A stretch of 8,270 bases of DNA from Ignavibacteria bacterium (lineage in GTDB: Bacteria > Bacteroidota > Ignavibacteria > Ignavibacteriales > Ignavibacteriaceae). A program made the position numbers and the translations under genes. Each line of letters begins with the position of its first letter. Within the stretch, counting starts at the first letter, position 1. Below, piece by piece: positions 4,852 to 8,270 of this stretch. The notes beneath the pieces are model-generated. The model saw only the letters and a program-made list of their open reading frames with translations, was not told the origin of the DNA and ran no database searches. Location of the stretch: NCBI GenBank assembly GCA_030648225.1, contig JAUSIA010000314.1:1-8270 (forward strand). The letters run 5' to 3'.

Positions 4852-6417
4852 TTATTCTAATTTAACTTTGTCTTCAACTGAATTTAACAACCTATTATCC
4901 TTAACTATTTCCAAAACCTTCTTTATATCATCATACAAAACTCTGTCCTTAACCAAAGGCTTAACAACTTTTCTTATTTCACTATAGGCTACTGATGTCC
5001 CTTCACCGCATTTTAAAGGTTTAAGAAACTCAACTGCTTGCGCTGCAGTCATTAGTTCAATTGCTAAAACATTTTCGAGATTATGCATAATCCTGTAACA
5101 TTTCTGTGCTGCGATTGAACCCATTGAGTTATGATCTTCCTGGTTTGCGGAGGTTGGAATAGAATCAACACTGGCTGGATGAGCCAAAACTTTATTTTCA
5201 GAGACAATGCTTGCAGCAGTATATTGTGCAATCATTAAACCGGAATTAAGTCCACCATCTACAGCAAGAAATCTTGGCAGCCCGCTTAAGTTTCCATTAA
5301 CCATTCTCTCAATTCTTCTTTCGGAAACATTTGCAAGCTCAGATAAGGCAATGCTCATAAAATCCATAGCAAGTGCCATTGATTGCCCGTGAAAATTTCC
5401 ACCTTCAATATGCTCTTCAGTATCAGGAAAGATGATCGGATTATCATTCACAGAGTTAATTTCAATCCCGACTTGTTTTGTAACATAATCAATCGCATCT
5501 CTTGATGCCCCATGAATCTGAGGTACACACCTGATTGAGTAAGCATCCTGAATACGTGGATCATTTTCGAGGTGAGATTTTCTTATTTCACTATTCTTAA
5601 TCAGCGAAAGAATATTTTTAGCAGCTACAATTTGTCCTGGATACGGTCTTAATTGATGGATTTTATCAAAGAAAGCTTTATCAGTTGCACGCAAAGCTTC
5701 ATGAGAAAGTGCAGCACAAATATCGGCAAGTTTTTTAAGCTTATTTGCACGGATACAAATATATGAAGCATAAGCAGTCATCATCTGAGTGCCGTTAACT
5801 AAAGCCAATCCTTCCTTTGCCTCAAGTTTTACAGGAGTAAGTTTAAATTTCTGTAAAGCATTTTTTGACGGGATAATTTTCTCATCAGGTATAAAATCTT
5901 TATCATAATTATCAGCTAAATAAACATTCCCCTTCCCAATCATTGCAAGAACGAGGTGAGAAAGCTGCACAAGATCGCCGCTTGAACCGACTGAGCCTTG
6001 TGAGGGTATCACAGGTATAATATTATTTTCAACCATCTTAATCATAAGTTCAAGAGTAGATAATCTTATTCCGGAGTATCCTCTTGAAAGTGCATTTAAT
6101 CTGAGAAGCATCATTATCTTTACAATTGCAGGAGGAAGATATTCTCCTGTTCCTGCCGCATGACTGACAATCAGATTTTCCTGCAGTTCAAGAATATTTT
6201 CTTTTGAAATCCTGATGTTAGCAAATTCACCAAAGCCTGTAGTTACGCCATATATCACTTCATTATTATTCACCCATTTCTCAACTAATGCACGTGATTT
6301 ATTTATTCTTTTCTTTGCTTCCTTGGTTATTCCAAGTTTTAGATTTGTTTTGATGAAGGATTCTATTCTATCAAGAGTAAGAGATTCCCCATCAATTGAA
6401 AGTTTATTTTGTGCCAT
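4852..6417 (-). CDS. hutH: Histidine ammonia-lyase (HAL/PAL/TAL family) with Ser-Ser-Gly MIO triad
   Basis: This 521-residue protein is full length for a MIO-dependent aromatic amino acid ammonia-lyase. Landmarks are YGVTTGFG (56-63, catalytic Tyr56), SHAAGTGE (85-92), GSVGSSGDLVQLSHL (141-155), LVNGTQ (206-211), QDAYSIRCVPQIHG (290-303), NDNPIIF (324-330), GGNFHG (339-344) and PTSANQEDHNSMG (421-433). The QEDH block with Glu427 and SHAAG are histidase features, so the likely reaction is L-histidine to trans-urocanate plus ammonia in the cytoplasm. Two oddities stand out. The MIO precursor is Ser145-Ser146-Gly147, not Ala-Ser-Gly. It is followed by DLVQLSH, which I recall from flexirubin-type tyrosine ammonia-lyases rather than the usual histidase DLAPL. 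No hutU or hutI is in the window; the gene overlaps hflX by 14 bases. An aromatic lyase with another substrate is the main alternative. Confidence 0.88.
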   Translation of the reverse strand: MAQNKLSIDGESLTLDRIESFIKTNLKLGITKEAKKRINKSRALVEKWVNNNEVIYGVTTGFGEFANIRISKENILELQENLIVSHAAGTGEYLPPAIVKIMMLLRLNALSRGYSGIRLSTLELMIKMVENNIIPVIPSQGSVGSSGDLVQLSHLVLAMIGKGNVYLADNYDKDFIPDEKIIPSKNALQKFKLTPVKLEAKEGLALVNGTQMMTAYASYICIRANKLKKLADICAALSHEALRATDKAFFDKIHQLRPYPGQIVAAKNILSLIKNSEIRKSHLENDPRIQDAYSIRCVPQIHGASRDAIDYVTKQVGIEINSVNDNPIIFPDTEEHIEGGNFHGQSMALAMDFMSIALSELANVSERRIERMVNGNLSGLPRFLAVDGGLNSGLMIAQYTAASIVSENKVLAHPASVDSIPTSANQEDHNSMGSIAAQKCYRIMHNLENVLAIELMTAAQAVEFLKPLKCGEGTSVAYSEIRKVVKPLVKDRVLYDDIKKVLEIVKDNRLLNSVEDKVKLE

Positions 6418-7672
6418 AAACCATTTTTTTTATTTTATCAGAATTATGACGGTTAGTTTTATATGTGATGTAAATTTTTGATTCATCATATTTTGTTGAA
6501 AGCACTTTCGCCAGAGAATGAATTTTAGCAGCAGTTTTTGAGTCATCTAAATTTAAAGCAACTTTCTCTTCAACGAAAGTATTTTCACTCATTTCAATAA
6601 GTTTATTAATCAGTGCAGGGATATTAATTCCCTTTTCTGCAGAGATAATAATACTATCCTTATAGTTATTCATAATATAACCGATCTTCTCCCTTTCATC
6701 CAAAATATCAATCTTATTAAAAACTTTAAGAATAGTTTTTTTATCGCTTCCAATTTCTTTTAAAGTCTCTTCAACAACATTTATGTGCTCTTCAAAATAA
6801 GGATCTGAAATATCAATAACGTGCAGAATAACATCTGCATCTCTTACTTCATCCAATGTGCTCTTAAAGGAAGCAATAAGATTTGCAGGAAGTTTTCTTA
6901 TAAAACCTACAGTATCACTAAGTAAAATGTTACTACTTTTATCTAAGTTTAAAACTCTTGTTGTTGAATCAAGCGTTGCAAATAGTTTATCTTCTGCAAG
7001 AACTTCAGCTTCAGTCAGCCTGTTAAATAACGTTGATTTACCCACATTCGTATAACCAACAAGACAAATCTTTAAAAAATCTTTTCTTCCCTGTCTTTGT
7101 GTATTCCGCTGAGATTCTATCTTTTTAAGATTCTCTTTAAGATGACTTATCCTGTTTCTAATAATTCTTCTGTCGGTTTCAATCTGTGTTTCACCGGGAC
7201 CCTTTGTTCCGATTCCACCATACTGTTTTGATAAGTGAGTCCACGCTCTTGTCAGCCTGGTAAGCATATATTGGAGTTGAGCAAGCTCAACCTGGGTTTT
7301 TGCTTCCCTTGACTTAGCTCTTGATGCAAAAATATCAAGTATCAACCCGCTCCGGTCAATTATTTTCCGGTTCAAAGTTCTTTCAAGATTTCTTACTTGC
7401 GTAGGAGAAAGATCATCATCAAAAATAACTACGTCAATCTGGCTGCTTTCAACAATTACTGCAAGCTCTTCAGCTTTTCCTTTACCAATATAAAAAGCTG
7501 GATCTGGAGAATATTTTGCCTGTACAATTTTTTCTATCGTTTCTGCCCCTGCAGTTGAAGCAAGCTCTTCAAGTTCAAGCAAGTGTTCATTAACAATCTC
7601 AGCATCAATATCTTTTCTGTTTAAAGCTACAAGTATGGCTCTTTCTTTTGTCTTCTGCAAAATTTCTATCAA
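6404..7672 (-). CDS. hflX: Ribosome-associated GTPase HflX
   Basis: This 422-residue HflX has the N-terminal nucleotide-binding-like domain (about 10-180) with the typical YIGKGKAEEL (61-70), the ELAQLQYMLTRL (129-140) and GGIGTKGPGETQIETDRR (152-169) blocks, then a short coiled coil and the GTPase domain. G1 is GYTNVGKS (206-213), G3 DTVGF (253-257), G4 NKID (319-322) and G5 SAEKG (344-348). HflX splits stalled or hibernating ribosomes on binding the 50S subunit and hydrolyses GTP. The start is a TTG at 7672, preceded by a strong AGAGAGG Shine-Dalgarno; no in-frame ATG fits better. It is the first gene of the minus-strand train after the palindromic spacer, and its last codons overlap the hutH start by 14 bases. 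It has no visible defects. Confidence 0.95.
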   Translation of the reverse strand: MIEILQKTKERAILVALNRKDIDAEIVNEHLLELEELASTAGAETIEKIVQAKYSPDPAFYIGKGKAEELAVIVESSQIDVVIFDDDLSPTQVRNLERTLNRKIIDRSGLILDIFASRAKSREAKTQVELAQLQYMLTRLTRAWTHLSKQYGGIGTKGPGETQIETDRRIIRNRISHLKENLKKIESQRNTQRQGRKDFLKICLVGYTNVGKSTLFNRLTEAEVLAEDKLFATLDSTTRVLNLDKSSNILLSDTVGFIRKLPANLIASFKSTLDEVRDADVILHVIDISDPYFEEHINVVEETLKEIGSDKKTILKVFNKIDILDEREKIGYIMNNYKDSIIISAEKGINIPALINKLIEMSENTFVEEKVALNLDDSKTAAKIHSLAKVLSTKYDESKIYITYKTNRHNSDKIKKMVYGTK

Positions 7673-7680
7673 TTTACCTC
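7673..7680 (-). promoter_or_regulatory. Ribosome binding site fixing the TTG start of hflX
   Basis: Reading on the minus strand, AGAGAGG with a four-base TAAA spacer precedes TTG ATA GAA. It is one of the clearest Shine-Dalgarno sequences in the window and supports a non-ATG start for hflX. Confidence 0.65.
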
Positions 7681-7707
7681 TCTTTATCTTTATATAAATC
7701 TCAATGT

Positions 7708-7783
7708 AAGGTATAGGGTATATAGGTATAAAGGCATATAGGTATAAGTTTTTTATTTCCCTATACCTTATACCCTATACCTT
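7708..7783. repeat. Palindromic array of GGTATA/TATACC units
   Basis: The left arm AAGGTATAGGGTATA (7708-7722) is perfectly complementary to TATACCCTATACCTT (7769-7783). After one bulged T (7723) pairing continues for seven more bases (7724-7730 with 7762-7768), giving a 22-bp stem and a 31-base loop. The arms are built from short units. GGTATA starts at 7710, 7717, 7725 and 7741, and TATACC starts at 7762, 7769, 7776 and 7784 (the last reaches 7789), mostly at 7- or 8-base steps. It lies in the spacer between the BatA-like gene and hflX. Without a T-run it is not a classical terminator. It may be a REP/MITE-like element, a regulatory palindrome, or a heptamer microsatellite that folded back. 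Confidence 0.85.
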
Positions 7784-7828
7784 TATACCTTTGTAATTAT
7801 AATCAATTTTGAGGAACCATTCCATTGT

Positions 7829-8270
7829 CTAAACTTCAGCCATCTCCTTTTTAATATTCTGGGCAACAAGCATTTCAATCAAAACAGTTATTAAAGCTGC
7901 TAAAAGAAAAAGTTTCCAGAGTTCTGAACCAAATCGTGCTTGAAGTATTACTTCAACAGGATTTTGATCTTTATCAACACTAAGAAATGTTCCTTTAAAA
8001 TTTATTTCTGATAGATACTCTTCAAACTCATTACTACTTATAGAATTTGTAACCGACTCAAGCGGATTATGATTAACAGGTACTTCATCAATCAATTCTT
8101 CTCCGGAATAAACTTTAAATATTCCTGTGAAATCTGTGTTACCATAAACAAAAAAATCTGTTGATGTAATATCACCGGGATTTATAAATTCTTCGGTGTT
8201 ATCAGGTCTCTTAATTTTAACCTGGGAGATACTTCTGTTACTGATATTTATATCAATAGTTTCCCCGGCA
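7829..8270 (-). CDS. C-terminal part of a membrane protein, probably BatA-like
   Basis: An open frame enters from the right edge and ends at TAG 7831-7829, giving the last 146 residues. The TTG at 8095 is internal, because the frame stays open above it without a break. The visible part has a soluble segment with short beta-rich stretches (for example DITSTDFFVYGNTDFTG) and a single hydrophobic helix, WKLFLLAALITVLIEMLVA (about 7918-7862), followed by a short charged tail. A C-terminal helix after a sequence like RFGSELWKLF is typical of the large membrane proteins that carry an N-terminal BatA (aerotolerance) domain and face the periplasm. The N-terminal diagnostic domain is outside the window, so this call rests on the tail alone. 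It would match the DUF4159 gene at the other end, since the two families often travel together. Confidence 0.6.
   Translation of the reverse strand, partial: AGETIDINISNRSISQVKIKRPDNTEEFINPGDITSTDFFVYGNTDFTGIFKVYSGEELIDEVPVNHNPLESVTNSISSNEFEEYLSEINFKGTFLSVDKDQNPVEVILQARFGSELWKLFLLAALITVLIEMLVAQNIKKEMAEV

Noticed and set aside
4852..6417. Tyrosine ammonia-lyase of a flexirubin or aryl-polyene cluster
   Set aside because: DLVQLSH is suggestive, but SHAAG and the PTSANQEDH block favour histidase, and no pigment-cluster genes are nearby. Kept only as an alternative.
7708..7783. Classical intrinsic terminator for the BatA-like gene
   Set aside because: The stem is A+T-rich with a long loop, and no T-run follows it on the minus strand.
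7708..7792. CRISPR array
   Set aside because: The repeated units are 6-8 bases with almost no spacers and are arranged as an inverted pair, not as 25-40-base direct repeats with unique spacers.
7829..8095. A separate 88-residue protein starting at TTG 8095
   Set aside because: The same frame is open to the window edge with protein-like sequence and no better start, so this is the tail of a larger gene.
1..8270. tRNA, rRNA, transposase or integrase genes
   Set aside because: I saw no cloverleaf-like segment, rRNA-like sequence or recombinase motif, and the cassette edges show no attachment-site repeats.

Overview
The window is AT-rich bacterial DNA, almost fully coding. It most resembles the Bacteroidota/Chlorobiota side of the tree, for example an Ignavibacteria-like organism. 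This rests on gene content (DUF4159 protein, BatA-like membrane protein, HflX, RmuC, EVE protein) and on usable Shine-Dalgarno sequences before several genes. The assignment is an inference, since no rRNA or marker gene is present.

Layout: (a) 1-673, minus strand: the nearly complete start of a secreted DUF4159 protein running off the left edge. (b) 674-816: an AT-rich divergent intergenic region with weak promoter candidates in both directions. (c) 817-1439, plus strand: an unrecognised 55-residue Cys/His protein coupled by an ATGA overlap to an EVE-domain (PUA-like) protein. (d) 1454-7672, minus strand: a tightly packed train read in the order hflX, hutH, AAA ATPase, TOPRIM-like protein, rmuC, GNAT acetyltransferase. 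Gaps are 39 bases or less, and three of the five junctions overlap. (e) 7673-7828: a non-coding spacer with a 22-bp palindrome built from GGTATA/TATACC units. (f) 7829-8270, minus strand: the C-terminal end of a membrane protein of probable BatA type.

The most interesting part is the two-gene cassette at 3263-4812. It encodes a small ABC/OLD-type ATPase followed, with a 4-base GTGA overlap, by a TOPRIM-like (DUF4276-type) protein. The architecture matches the ATPase-plus-TOPRIM logic of anti-phage systems such as PARIS (AriA/AriB), AbiL and OLD nucleases, but both proteins are small. The cassette sits in a housekeeping gene train between hutH and rmuC, looks poorer in G+C than its neighbours, and its ATPase gene carries a recent 27-bp in-frame tandem duplication. 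It is a candidate compact defence module; the function is inferred, not shown.

Other points are a histidine ammonia-lyase whose MIO triad reads Ser-Ser-Gly instead of Ala-Ser-Gly, a TTG start for hflX, and the Cys/His small protein in front of the EVE gene.
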